A stretch of DNA of 13,928 nucleotides, taken from NCBI GenBank assembly GCA_003024985.2, contig PXIH01S0042652.1. One strand, 5' to 3'. Both the position numbers and the translations under genes were made by a program. Each line of letters opens with the position of its first letter. Position 1 is the first letter of the stretch. The notes under the pieces are model-generated. The model was not told the DNA's origin. It did no database searches and worked only from the letters and a program-made list of their open reading frames with translations. This document shows positions 1 through 8,384 of the stretch, piece after piece. Source of the stretch: Euperipatoides rowelli. Lineage: Eukaryota; Onychophora; Udeonychophora; Euonychophora; Peripatopsidae.

Positions 1-289
1 GTCTCACTTAATAGTAATTGCCTTACCGGCCGCTATAACATGTATACAGAAAGGGGAAAAGGAAATAAAATACAAAAATTATAAAATCAAAAACCAATCG
101 GAGAAAAATATATGCAAGTATTGGGATTTTTGATGTTTCTTTAAAAATCGCCATCAAAACTTCTTTTCTAATAATTATTTCTAACACTTCTGCATCTGTN
201 AAATATTTTCAACTTTGACTAATTGTTTTTAAAAAGTAGTATAAAAGTTTTCAAACGACTTGTGGGTGGACACATCATCTAGTGGTAGC
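1..289. other. AT-rich sequence with nothing recognisable
   Basis: This stretch is AT-rich with one unresolved base at 200. I see no open frame with coding character, no terminal repeat and no RNA gene in it. Confidence 0.6.
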
Positions 290-400
290 TTTCTAAGAGA
301 CAGACACACAAACAGGCACAAATGGATGGAGACAGACCAACAAACAGACAGAAACAGTCACAGACAGACCTGGAACCTGAACCAGACATGGAAAAGTCTA
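290..400. repeat. Degenerate CAGA/ACAG short tandem repeat
   Basis: The plus strand is made of imperfect cagacaga/acaaacag words, for example around 297-320 and 330-370. Open frames through it on the plus strand (260-451) are by-products of low complexity and are not regarded as a gene. This tract passes directly into the GTGA-rich tract that follows. Confidence 0.6.
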
Positions 401-410
401 TTCAACCTAA

Positions 411-870
411 AGGGTGATGGTGTGAGAATGAGTAAGTGTGAGGAAAAATAAAGAGTATGTGTGTGTGAGTATGGGAGAATGAGAGTTGTGTGGGTGTATG
501 TGTGAAAGTGAGCGAGAGAGAAAATGAGAGAAAGTGAGTATGTGAGTGACAAGAGAATGTGTGAGATGTATGTGATTGAGTTGGTGTGAGTGTATATGGT
601 CAGTGCATAGTGAATGTCAGGGAGTATGAAAGTGTGCAAGTGAGTGAGCGGTAGTGTGTAAGTGATTGTGAGTTTAAGTGGGTGAGTGAGTGGTGTGATT
701 GACAGAAAGCAAGCGTGAGAATGTGAAAGTGAGTGAGCTTATGTGATGAGAGTGTATGTGTGTTATTAGTGAAAGTGAATGATTGATCAATCGAGTGAGT
801 GAGTGATTAAGTGAGTTGAGAGTATGAGTATATGAAAGTGAGCGAGTGTGTGTGTGAATGAGCATGACTC
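411..870. repeat. Long imperfect GTGA/GAGT simple-sequence tract
   Basis: About 460 bases consist of shuffled GTGA, GAGT, GTGT and GAGA words with very few C on the plus strand. The unit is not fixed, so this is cryptic simple sequence, not a clean microsatellite. The purine/GT bias is strongly strand-asymmetric. Open frames on the minus strand through it (358-639 and 674-1039) read as Ser/Leu/His/Thr-rich low-complexity peptides and are rejected as genes. Confidence 0.85.
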
Positions 871-1290
871 GGAGTAATTGATGAGTTTCAAAACTTTTGA
901 AACAGAAAAATATTTGGCTCCTTGTGATTTCTTTCTTTTTTTTTACACATGAAGAGGCAACTAAAAGGAGAGAGATTCTCCGATGTTGAGATGAAACAAA
1001 AAAAAATGATTTTAAATAATATTGAATGATGCTGATCAAAAATTTATGTATAAAGATGTAGGAATTATAAAATAAATTAAAAAAAAATACAACAATATTG
1101 TTTATAAAATTAAAATATTTTAAAATCTAAATGCTGTTCTGGTATGATCTATGACCATGAAAGTAAAAATTCTTGTAAATTATATATAAATTTTACCAGT
1201 CGGAAGTTTGTTGGTGAAGGTCGGCTTCATTAAGAAAATGCATATTGCATAGTTAATGAACTTCACATAAGTGCTAATGCACATGCTTAT
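871..1290. other. AT-rich sequence with no gene
   Basis: This is mostly A/T runs with no coding frame of note. Nothing marks a transposon boundary here. It separates the simple-sequence tract from the small hairpin at 1291-1345. Confidence 0.5.
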
Positions 1291-1345
1291 ATAGTGACTA
1301 CACAGGTAGTGTTAAACAGTCTGACTAGCTTATTCTAGTCACTAT
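1291..1345. repeat. Small inverted repeat with inner hairpin
   Basis: ATAGTGACTA at 1291-1300 is the exact reverse complement of TAGTCACTAT at 1336-1345. Inside the right half, TGACTAG (1322-1328) pairs with CTAGTCA (1335-1341). The structure is 96 bases upstream of the TTAA element at 1441. No function can be assigned; chance is possible in AT-rich DNA. Confidence 0.5.
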
Positions 1346-1460
1346 TTAAGAGCAATCAGTGTGTGTTTGTGTGAAGAATAAATTGCCTGAATCACAAAAT
1401 TACCATCTTCTGTGTGAACATCCAGGATTATTATGTGTTATTAACACGCTCGCTGCGTAT

Positions 1461-1518
1461 GACTCGAATCCGAGTCAACGCGAACTTTCTCAATATGCTG
1501 ATGACTCGAATCCGAGTC
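1461..1518. repeat. Paired 16-base palindromes in the left subterminal region
   Basis: GACTCGAATCCGAGTC occurs exactly at 1461-1476 and 1503-1518, 42 bases apart. Each copy is a 16-base palindrome with a single A-C mismatch pair near the centre. Together with the two right-hand variants the implied consensus is the perfect palindrome GACTCGGATCCGAGTC. The first copy begins exactly 20 bases from the outer edge of TTAA. A transposase-binding role is inference. The GAATCC core resembles a tRNA B box, but no tRNA fold surrounds it. Confidence 0.85.
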
Positions 1519-1902
1519 CATTGTATTACAATCTTCAAAATGAATTGGGCAACAGTGTTAAACATTTTTTATCATTTAGGCACATAAAATAGGAAATAAA
1601 AAAACATTTCTGGATCGTTTGAAATTTTCTTTAATTTTGGGGTCATAGTGATATTATTTTCAAAATTTATCAAGCGATTCTGAAATTTTGAATTTCAGGT
1701 ACGGTAGCATAATACAAATGTTAACTTATAAAACATTTAGGAATAAACTTATACATTTTTAAAATCAGAATTTAATGTAGATTTCAAAAATCAAAAAAAT
1801 ATATATATCTCTAACGACAGAGAAACCAATGGAAAATGTATGATGAACTGGCTTTTTTTTTTTAACCCGATATTTAAACAATAATAATAAAAAAATTTAT
1901 TT

Positions 1903-2115
1903 GTTGGAAATCATTTTTCTTTAAATTCCTGGTAAAAAATAGAACAAAAAATATTTAAGTTTATTTTTCTATCTTATAGATTTTGGAATATTTAACAATA
2001 TATTATCTGGACATACAGTAAATACAAGCGTAATAAATTCCGACATTTAGAAAAAAAATCTGTTAGTTGGAAATCATTTCTGTTTATATATTATAATTCC
2101 TGATAAAAAATAGAA
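1903..2115 (+). repeat. Internal direct repeat in the piggyBac-like element
   Basis: The word GTTGGAAATCATTT occurs at 1903 and at 2066, a spacing of 163 bases. In both copies it is followed about 18-25 bases later by AATTCCTGRTAAAAAATAGA. This points to an internal tandem duplication followed by divergence, and the left copy is a little shorter between the two blocks. Confidence 0.75.
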
Positions 2116-2146
2116 GTTTTTGTCATAATAATTTGCATAATGGTGT

Positions 2147-2217
2147 GACTCTGATCCGAGTTATTTCGCACACAGTAAAAAAATATTAGCAATATGCAGC
2201 TGACTCAGATCTGAGAC
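2147..2217. repeat. Right copy of the palindromic module
   Basis: GACTCTGATCCGAGTT (2147-2162) and GACTCAGATCTGAGAC (2202-2217) are diverged copies of the left palindromes. The sequence CAATATGC just before the second palindrome is also shared with the left module (1492-1499), in the same orientation. So this is a direct, not inverted, duplication of the whole module. It lies about 138 bases from the right end, whereas the left module lies 20 bases from its end. Confidence 0.75.
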
Positions 2218-2476
2218 ACAGCCTAAAAACTACACCACATTTCACAATAATAAACATATATAAAGTTATCATAATATCTAAATGCATTTTATAAGAAAAA
2301 AATATTCAGCATATAGTTGAGTATTTCAAATTAGCTTCCGCAGTGAACATGTTAAGTACCGTAGTTATTCTGTAGGTATTTATAATTTCATGGCCATAAC
2401 ATCAAAAACAATAGTTTTTTTTAAAAACTAATAGACATTGATACAATATAAAACTATTCAACATTTTTGTGTAAAG

Positions 2477-2484
2477 CTATATAG
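2477..2484. repeat. Left candidate target-site duplication (CTATATAG)
   Basis: This 8-mer is repeated at 3891-3898 at the other side of the hAT-like element. It fits the nTnnnnAn target preference of hAT elements. It is itself palindromic, so it cannot be distinguished from an extension of the inverted repeat. Confidence 0.5.
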
Positions 2485-3890
2485 TAATATTGTTCGGGAT
2501 CTCGAAATTTCGGGAAAATTCGGGAACTTCATTGTTCCCGAGTGTCGAGAAAGAATTTATTTTTTCCCGATTGCATTCAGGAAAAGTATATTTTTCATGA
2601 AGCATTAAATAAATGTAAAAAAATAAGTTAGAGTTAGACCGATTGATTTATTATTTTTATTTTCACCCATGAAATGAATCTATTATTTATTTTTACTTTT
2701 TTTACATGTTATAATTTCTATCAAAACATTTTCCAAAATTTAAAAATTGACAAAACAATATTAATCTTTTTTTTTTAAATAAACATTATTGATTTGCAGT
2801 CTACTGTTGACATTTCATTTTAATGTTTTTTTCCTTATTTTTTCTCTTATCTTTCCATACTAACAAACTTCTTAATGAAAACAAAATGTTGTTTTAAATG
2901 TTAATTATTTTAATGATACCTATTATGATCAGCAGACAGTCGACTTGTATGGTTTTACAAAAGCATGAGCGCAGATATGCTGTCTTTCTATAGACAAAAG
3001 GAAAGTTATAAGATCAATCTTATAGTAGAGAAAAACTATTTTATCATCCCAGAGGGAATTAAGTATTCCTCAAGTTAAGAATGCCTATAAAGATTTTTTT
3101 TTAAATTAATCTTTATTCAGTTTAATTTATAAACAACATAGAATGCTGCTTCTATTAATTATTATTATTATCTTTAAATAATACCTAGTTATGTCAGTCG
3201 TTTTAACTAGAATAAACAGTAAATTATTAATAAAAAGCTTGTCTCAATAATCTTACTTTTCCTATGTTTTGTTTGATTTTAATTTTTTTTTTTTACTCAT
3301 TTTTATTTTCCTTTGGACATTGGAGTAAATTGTCTCTTAAAAATAAAACACAGTTCTGAGGTAAACAATCCTTCTGTTGATTGGATTGCTAGCTTGTTCA
3401 CTTCAATTAGGTCAAAATTTTGAAATCATAGAATTGTTCAAAACAAGGAATGAAAAAATATATACAGTAAATCTATTCATTCCTTAAGTTTATTAGTATT
3501 TTTTAATTTATAGAAGGCATGAGTGTGTTACTTTAAATTTAAATAAAAACATTAAATTATACATGTAAATTTGGAATATAGGCTACAGTAAGTTTATATA
3601 TTTTTTTATCTATTGAACATTTTAAAACAAAATGAAAAGAACATCACTATTGACTAAAGTTTTCCCCCACAATTATCATCATTATTATTATTATTCTTAA
3701 AGAAAAGCTTGTATCGTCATGTGCAACAGGTATCAATGACAGTGCAAGTTAGATTACGATTCTTTCATTATTATTATTACATTTATTTTTTCTTAGTAAA
3801 ATGCATAATTTGAATTAAAAACAGTATANAATCTTTTCCCGCCCGGGTTTTTCCCGACTGAAAAATCCAAAACCGAACACCCCTACTACA
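2485..3890. mobile_element. hAT-like non-autonomous DNA transposon
   Basis: The right end, read outward on the minus strand, contains TAGGGGTGTTCGG, a typical hAT-type terminus. The left end at 2485 reads TAATATTGTTCGG, sharing TA and TGTTCGG. Both ends then carry CGGGAAA/TTTCCCG motifs (left 2496-2570, right 3835-3856), with a hairpin TCGGGAAC/GTTCCCGA at 2520-2541. The 8-mer CTATATAG flanks both sides (2477-2484 and 3891-3898), the length of a hAT target duplication, but on the right five bases separate it from the canonical terminus, so the exact right boundary is uncertain. The 1.4 kb interior is AT-rich with ATT microsatellites and shows no transposase. Confidence 0.65.
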
Positions 3891-3898
3891 CTATATAG
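3891..3898. repeat. Right candidate target-site duplication (CTATATAG)
   Basis: This is the exact match of 2477-2484, extended by one T on both sides. It is offset by five bases from the canonical hAT terminus that ends at 3885. Confidence 0.5.
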
Positions 3899-3960
3899 TC
3901 AAGTTTAAGTGTATAACGTTGCTAGAGACTACACTCTCAACATTATAACCTGTATTTCAG

Positions 3961-4599
3961 TAGGCGTGTTCGTCAATAACTAACTTTTTCATTCGTCATT
4001 AAGCGCACAAAATAAACTAGACCGTTCGTCATTAAAAAATTTAGTTCATTTTATTGTTTGTTTCACACTTTCTAACTGCTCGAAAAGTGGGTTACTTCGT
4101 GAGAATTGTTTTTCATAATGACTGAAAAAAATTCTTATTGCTTCAACTTGGATTTATTAAAGGGATTGAAATTGTTATGTAAAATATGAGTGATTACAAT
4201 ATCTTAGAACTTAGATGATGGTGCAGCAATAATTTTTCATTTTAATCTGTAATCCTAATCATGAATTTTAAATTCATTGTTTTTTTGGGGGGAGTGGGGG
4301 AATACATCTATTTTAAGTATCCCCGTAAGTAAGGCTGCACAAGTCTTTACCTGAAAGGATTAATGCAGTAATTTGGAAATGCTAGTCTTTGTGAAATAGT
4401 CATCAATACAAACATTTTTTTGGCACATTTTATTAATAAGTTAGAATTATTGTTGCATAAAAGCATACTAAACTTTTATAATGATCGAGTACTTTGCTAC
4501 TCAGAAAGATCGTTCGTCTATAAAATTAAATGTTCACGTGACCAGGTACAAACCAAATAAATGAAACGCACTGAAAAAAATTAATGACGAACACGCTTA
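3961..4599. mobile_element. Short hAT-like MITE with TTCGTCATTA motifs
   Basis: TAGGCGTGTTCGTCAATAA (3961-3979) matches the reverse complement of 4581-4599 at 17 of 19 positions. The element is 639 bases long with no open frame of note. TTCGTCATTA is repeated exactly at 3992 and 4025 and inverted at 4582, with variants at 3969 and 4513. These are plausible subterminal transposase-binding repeats (inference). The first twelve bases differ by one from the terminus of the neighbouring hAT-like element, which supports a hAT origin. A clean 8-base target duplication is not visible; CTGTATTT on the left and GTGTCTTT on the right agree at 6 of 8. Confidence 0.7.
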
Positions 4600-4865
4600 G
4601 TGTCTTTACTTATAAAATATTGACTCGCAGTAGATGTTATTTTATTTTGAAATTGTTATCATTAAAGAAACAAAAGATATAGGCTAGGAATGGATTAAAA
4701 AATGGAATGTTTAAGTTTACTATGAATAATTGATATTGATTTGAAAAATGAGGATCCTGTGTTTTATATATTAAAAAAATTGTATAGGCTATGTTAATTG
4801 CCAATTTTGATTTAAAAAAAAATTCACTATAAAAAAAAAGATGCTGTAAATATTATGGTTACAAG
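4600..4865. other. AT-rich spacer with no gene
   Basis: No coding frame, repeat pair or RNA gene is recognisable between the two flanking elements. Confidence 0.5.
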
Positions 4866-4867
4866 TA

Positions 4868-5318
4868 CAGTAAAACCTGTCTTGAGAGACCACCCATTCT
4901 GCCATTCAATAGCGGTCTCTCAAAACAGGTGGTCCCAAAAGAAAACCTGTCTTGCAAGGCCACCCCTTCTGCTATAAAATAACAGTCTTTGCCCTTTTTT
5001 CAACAAACAGTGCTCTCTCAAAAATCCCATTATGGTATTGAAATAAAGTACAATATTATATTTTTAGGCATTTACACATGTTTTTGTTTTTTTTTATTAA
5101 TTTTGTTTGTGAATAAAAAAAAGGCACACTTTCTACAACTCGTGGTCTTACAAAAAAGGCTGAATTTGACACTTGGAATTTAAAAAGGCTGGTCACGTTA
5201 GAGAGGTGGTCTTTAATAAGAGGTCATTTCTGTGAAAAATTGATTGTTGCAAAGAAATTGTGGTTTTTAAAGGCAGGTGGTCTCTAATAGCAGGGGTCTC
5301 TCAAGATAGGTTTTACTG
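4868..5318. mobile_element. pogo/Tc1-mariner-like MITE with TA target duplication
   Basis: The 24-base left end (4868-4891, starting CAGTAAAACCTGTC) matches the reverse complement of 5295-5318 at 23 of 24 positions. Both ends are bordered by TA (4866-4867 and 5319-5320), the target duplication of the Tc1/mariner superfamily. The 451-base body has no transposase; the open frame at 4989-5183 crosses low-complexity sequence and is not treated as a gene. Near-identity of the ends suggests this is one of the youngest elements here. The CAGT start fits pogo-like members; the superfamily is inferred from ends alone. Confidence 0.85.
4872..4970. repeat. 70-base iteration and hairpin in the left end of the pogo-like MITE
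   Basis: AAAACCTGTCTTG occurs at 4872 and again at 4942, exactly 70 bases later, each followed by a CCACCC-type block and TTCTGC. CCTGTCTTGAGAGACC (4876-4891) is also the near-exact reverse complement of 4914-4929 (15 of 16), so the terminus can fold into a hairpin. The terminal module is therefore present in both direct and inverted copies. Confidence 0.85.
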
Positions 5319-5320
5319 TA

Positions 5321-6063
5321 TATGATTCTTTGTTATTTTTTTTGTATGGTTATGAATTGCTTGAACGAAAAATGACCTATGTATAGACATCATCAAAATA
5401 AATGATAATATAGAACATTTAATTAAATGTTCGTGCAGATAGAAAATTAAAAATAAAGATTAAAATGTTCAATAAAATATGAAATAATTTGTATTTTAGG
5501 AATACATTAAGTTTACGATATTGACTAATGATTATTCAATATATATTCAGCATATATATTCTGATTTTTAAATGTTTTATTTTCTGTTAGGGGAGGTAAT
5601 TTTATTTAACTGTTAATGTAATGTATAAGGTATACAATGCTACTTGTTATTTATAATATTGATTCAAATGTTTCAATTTACTATTGTATTTCAATTTACA
5701 CAATACCGGCTATATTTTTTAAAAAAAACAGCTTGAGCTCTGAGTAACTGTACACATCACAGTACAAACAGAGCGAAACAGAGTAAGATTATAAAAATAC
5801 ACTAACAGAATAATAAAAGATGGAGACGACAGGAGAGAAAATGTACAGTAAAAAAAAAACTTTTAAAAATTATATTTGGCTAAACCTTCACCTGAAGGAG
5901 CCTTTAAAGGTCTATTGTCAGACAAAAAAAAAACATGTCCGTGGCAGCATTTGTACATGTGATGTCTGGGTTAAACATTTTAAAGACATACTTGCTATCT
6001 GTTCCACCAAGACATAGATGATAGCCATTCTATGGGTCTATAATTTGCTGACCAGAGAACAAT
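5321..6063. other. AT-rich sequence, no convincing gene
   Basis: The stretch is AT-rich with short ATATAT repeats near 5539-5565. A 65-codon frame at 5820-6017 is Lys-rich at its start and contains runs of A; I do not recognise its product, and it has no neighbours, start context or splice signals to support it. Two small palindromes, CCTTCACCTGAAGG and CCTTTAAAGG, lie near 5885-5910. Confidence 0.4.
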
Positions 6064-6405
6064 GTTGACCGTGCACTTAGAATAGTGCTACCATGTTGAA
6101 AAATGGCAGGTAGGTGCACCTTGACAAAGCCTACCTTCTGACACAACTACACCCACCTAGCTCCTGACCCGCCCCTACAAAAACGTCAGCTTACCAGCGT
6201 AAAAGCTTGCTGACCAGGCACTTAGAATAGTTCTACAATGTTGAAAAATGGCAGGCATGTGCACCTTGACAAAGCCTACATTCTGACAACCACATCCACC
6301 TAGCCCCTGACCCGCCCCTACAAAAATGTCTGCCTATTAGCATAAAAGCTTGCTGACCGGGCATTAAGAATATTGCTACCATGTTGAAACTTGGAAGGTG
6401 GATGA
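6064..6405 (+). repeat. Tandem repeat, ~145-base unit, about 2.4 copies
   Basis: Units begin at 6064, 6209 and 6352 with GYTGACC followed by GCAYTWAGAATA, giving periods of 145 and 143 bases. Shared blocks include CATGTTGAAAAATGGCAGG, GTGCACCTTGACAAAGCCTA and CTGACCCGCCCCTACAAAAA. The third unit breaks off after CATGTTGAAA near 6390-6405. GC content is clearly above that of the flanks. Every reading frame has stops, so it is not a coding repeat. In invertebrates such arrays are often carried inside Helitron-like or pearl-type elements, but no element ends are recognised here. Confidence 0.93.
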
Positions 6406-7117
6406 TCGTCCTATCAATTTTGATTATTAGATGTCATTTAGACAGTTTACTAAAAAAAAAGATAAACGGTTTTAATCAGAAATCTGTCGACTATAGACTA
6501 AAAAAATCACTTACTAAAACCAAGTTTAAACTACCTAAAGAATGATTTAGTATTCATTTACAGAGCATTGTAAAAATAACAATTATTTCATTTTAAATTA
6601 ACAAACGTGAGACCTCAAATACAATATAAAAATACCTTTTAGTAAAAATTAATATTATATAAAATCAATATTTAGAAGAAAAATCTCAAAATAAAATAAT
6701 TTACCTAAAGAACTTGTGAAAAAAAAACTAGGAAATTTTAAACTAGGTCTGTTATGTTGGATTACCTAAGAAGAACAACAGAAGAGAAGGTATAAACTAT
6801 ATTGGTTAATATGTAATATGGTTGAATGGGATGTCATTGCAATTGGGCAGGGAAATGGATATAGGATGAGACAGGAAGACCATTTAATGACTAATCCATA
6901 ACATGTATTCTTGTTCATGTTGTGTTCTTGTTTTAAATATTGATTTATTTGCTGTGAATTTTGTATGGTTTTTACTTTTATATATGCTTGTTATTGATTT
7001 TAATTGATGTACGGTACATATTTGATTTGGTTTTAGTTATATTTTAACTGAATAAATAGACTAGATATCATATCAAGCACCTGTATAAGCACTAAATGTC
7101 TAAACCTTGTAGTACCG
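6406..7117. other. AT-rich sequence, no gene
   Basis: There is no open frame of interest. The words TACCTAAAGAA or close variants recur near 6532, 6703 and 6764. The stretch from about 6780 to 7117 leads into an (AATA)n run and could be the 3' part of an old retroelement, but nothing in it is diagnostic. Confidence 0.4.
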
Positions 7118-7134
7118 TAATAAATAAATAAATA
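7118..7134 (+). repeat. (TAAA)n microsatellite
   Basis: Four imperfect TAAA/AATA units follow GTAGTACCG. Runs of this type often mark the 3' tail of non-LTR retrotransposons or SINEs; here that remains a suggestion. Confidence 0.6.
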
Positions 7135-7210
7135 CAAAATTAGAACTGGCTGTACCACAGAAAACTCAGCATTTATCATTTGGGTTTAGATTAGTTTATA
7201 ATTATTATTA

Positions 7211-7665
7211 TTACTAGTATAAAAGCCCATCAAAAATGATGGATACAGTGACATCTATGGACAGAAAATAGGGCGAAAACATCTGGGCGTCATCGGTTCG
7301 CCGAAGATGGCCGAGCAGCATGACAAACATCATGACCAAAGTGCCTTTTATTATAGTTACTAGTTTAAAAGTCCATCAAAAATGACGGATACAGCGACAT
7401 CTATGGACAGAAAATAGAACAAAAACATCTTTGGGCATCATTGGCTCACCGAAGATGGCCAAGCAGCATGACAGTCATCATGACCAAAGTGACCAAACTG
7501 GCCTTTTATTATAGTTACTAGTTTAAAAGCCCTTTAAAAATGACGGATACAGAGACATCTATAGACAGAAAATAGAACTAAAACATCTTTGGGCATCATC
7601 GGCTCGCTGAAGATGGTCGAGCAGTGTGACAGACATCATGACCAAACTTGCCTTTTATTATGTTA
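7211..7665. repeat. Tandem repeat, three ~146-158 base units
   Basis: Units start at 7211, 7357 and 7515 with TTACTAGT followed by ATAAAAG/TTAAAAG, and end in GCCTTTTATTAT. Shared blocks include GACATCTATRGACAGAAAATAG, GAAGATGGYCRAGCAG and CATCATGACCAAA. The second unit is about 12 bases longer because of an extra GACCAAA-type copy before GGCCTTTTAT. Reading frames are interrupted, so coding is unlikely. The array is bounded on the left by an ATT microsatellite (7199-7214) and on the right by the 3' side of a minus-strand non-LTR remnant. Confidence 0.95.
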
Positions 7666-7734
7666 AGATTATGATTGAGCGATTATACTAACAAAAAGTC
7701 TTCACCATGATTAGTCACTAAATCATTTTCCTAA

Positions 7735-7945
7735 AATATTCCTGATTTATTAAATATGTATCTAGTAAATACTTAAAGCTCTCTGTTATTAGCGTCTACA
7801 ACTAACTGGCAAACCATTCCAATATTTAAAAACCTTAACACAATTTTTTTTTTTTTAATTTCTGATCTTAAAACTCAGTTTCTATTCTATATTTATGACC
7901 TCTGGTGCCAATTTCTGCCCTTCTAGCAAACATTGTGGTCTCTAT
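7735..7945 (-). pseudogene. Non-LTR retrotransposon reverse transcriptase C-terminal remnant
   Basis: Read on the minus strand, decayed frames give TRGHKYRI (7883-7906), then VKVFKYWNGLPVS (about 7801-7839), then, after a one-base shift, VVDANNREL and a tail ending KSGIF. This order resembles the C-terminus of CR1/jockey-type LINE proteins, where a TRGH motif precedes an 'RV..WN.LP..VV.A...N.FK' block. Stops and at least one frameshift interrupt it, and a poly-A/T run splits the middle. Catalytic RT motifs would lie upstream at higher coordinates and are not recognisable. Its 3' side faces the tandem array at 7211-7665. The match is by pattern only. Confidence 0.5.
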
Positions 7946-7982
7946 CTTCAATTCTCAAAATCCCATGTAATGTGATCAAATT

Positions 7983-8308
7983 ATGTTTATCCTGCATTTG
8001 AGAATACAATCCTACCATTTTAACCCTTTACCAACCATACCCATTCATACAACAAAAACTGTCACCTCAAGACATCAATGCTGGTACAGAGACAATGGGC
8101 ACCAATCGACACAAGAAGAGTCAAAGCCATTTGTACCACACAAGAAAAAATTTGGAAAGAAACGAAAGAAAAAGGTGGGACCAGATTTTGGACAACAGAC
8201 AAACCCAACAGACATTTATACCAGACTAGAAGAAAACGCAATGAAAGGAGAGTTAGCAATATAGTTGAGTGGCTTACCTATGAGCAGTTGGACGGCTACC
8301 AAAATTAA
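7983..8308 (+). other. Unrecognised GC-richer segment with overlapping open frames
   Basis: This segment is richer in G and C than its surroundings, and two overlapping plus-strand frames are open (7983-8264 and 8078-8308); the opposite strand is also open (8062-8259). One frame is rich in Lys/Arg, the other ends in VEWLTYEQLDGYQN. I recognise no domain in any of them. Being open in several frames at once argues for base composition more than for a gene. It lies between the LINE remnant and the gypsy fragment, so it may be another piece of decayed retroelement. Confidence 0.2.
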
Positions 8309-8384
8309 TTTAACCAGATTAACATTCACTTCTTGCATAGCAGTCCACATAATGCAGTGAGTATAAAATTTACATTGTTTTTGT

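Larger units (their letters stand above)
1441..2355. mobile_element. piggyBac-like non-autonomous DNA transposon (MITE-like)
   Basis: The left end TTAACACGCTCGCTGCG (1441-1457) matches the reverse complement of the right end (2339-2355, TTAACATGTTCACTGCG) at 14 of 17 positions. All three differences are transitions, and two of them fit CpG decay. Both ends coincide with TTAA, the target duplicated by piggyBac-superfamily elements, giving a 915-base unit counting both TTAA copies. Subterminal palindromes lie at 1461, 1503, 2147 and 2202, and an internal direct repeat occurs at 1903 and 2066. No transposase frame is visible, so it would have to be moved in trans. The superfamily call rests on the TTAA and TIR form, not on protein; another TTAA-targeting family is possible. 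Confidence 0.75.

Noticed and set aside
358-1039. Minus-strand open frames rich in Ser, Leu, His and Thr
   Set aside because: They are translations of the GTGA/GAGT simple-sequence tract, which lacks stops for compositional reasons.
1461-1518. GAATCC within GACTCGAATCC resembles a tRNA B box
   Set aside because: No A box, acceptor stem or anticodon arm can be placed around it, and the sequence is explained as a repeated palindrome.
1359-1592. 77-codon plus-strand open frame
   Set aside because: It runs across the outer boundary and the palindromes of the piggyBac-like element, so it is not a conserved coding unit.
5820-6017. 65-codon frame containing WVKHFKDIL, slightly reminiscent of a LINE linker region
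   Set aside because: The match is too short and there are no adjoining RT motifs.
6064-7665. Tandem arrays considered as CRISPR
   Set aside because: Units of about 145 bases repeat as a whole with no short repeat/unique spacer alternation, and the context is eukaryotic.
8019-8041. TTAACCCTTTACC, resembling another piggyBac-type start
   Set aside because: No palindrome lies at +20 and no matching opposite end was found nearby.
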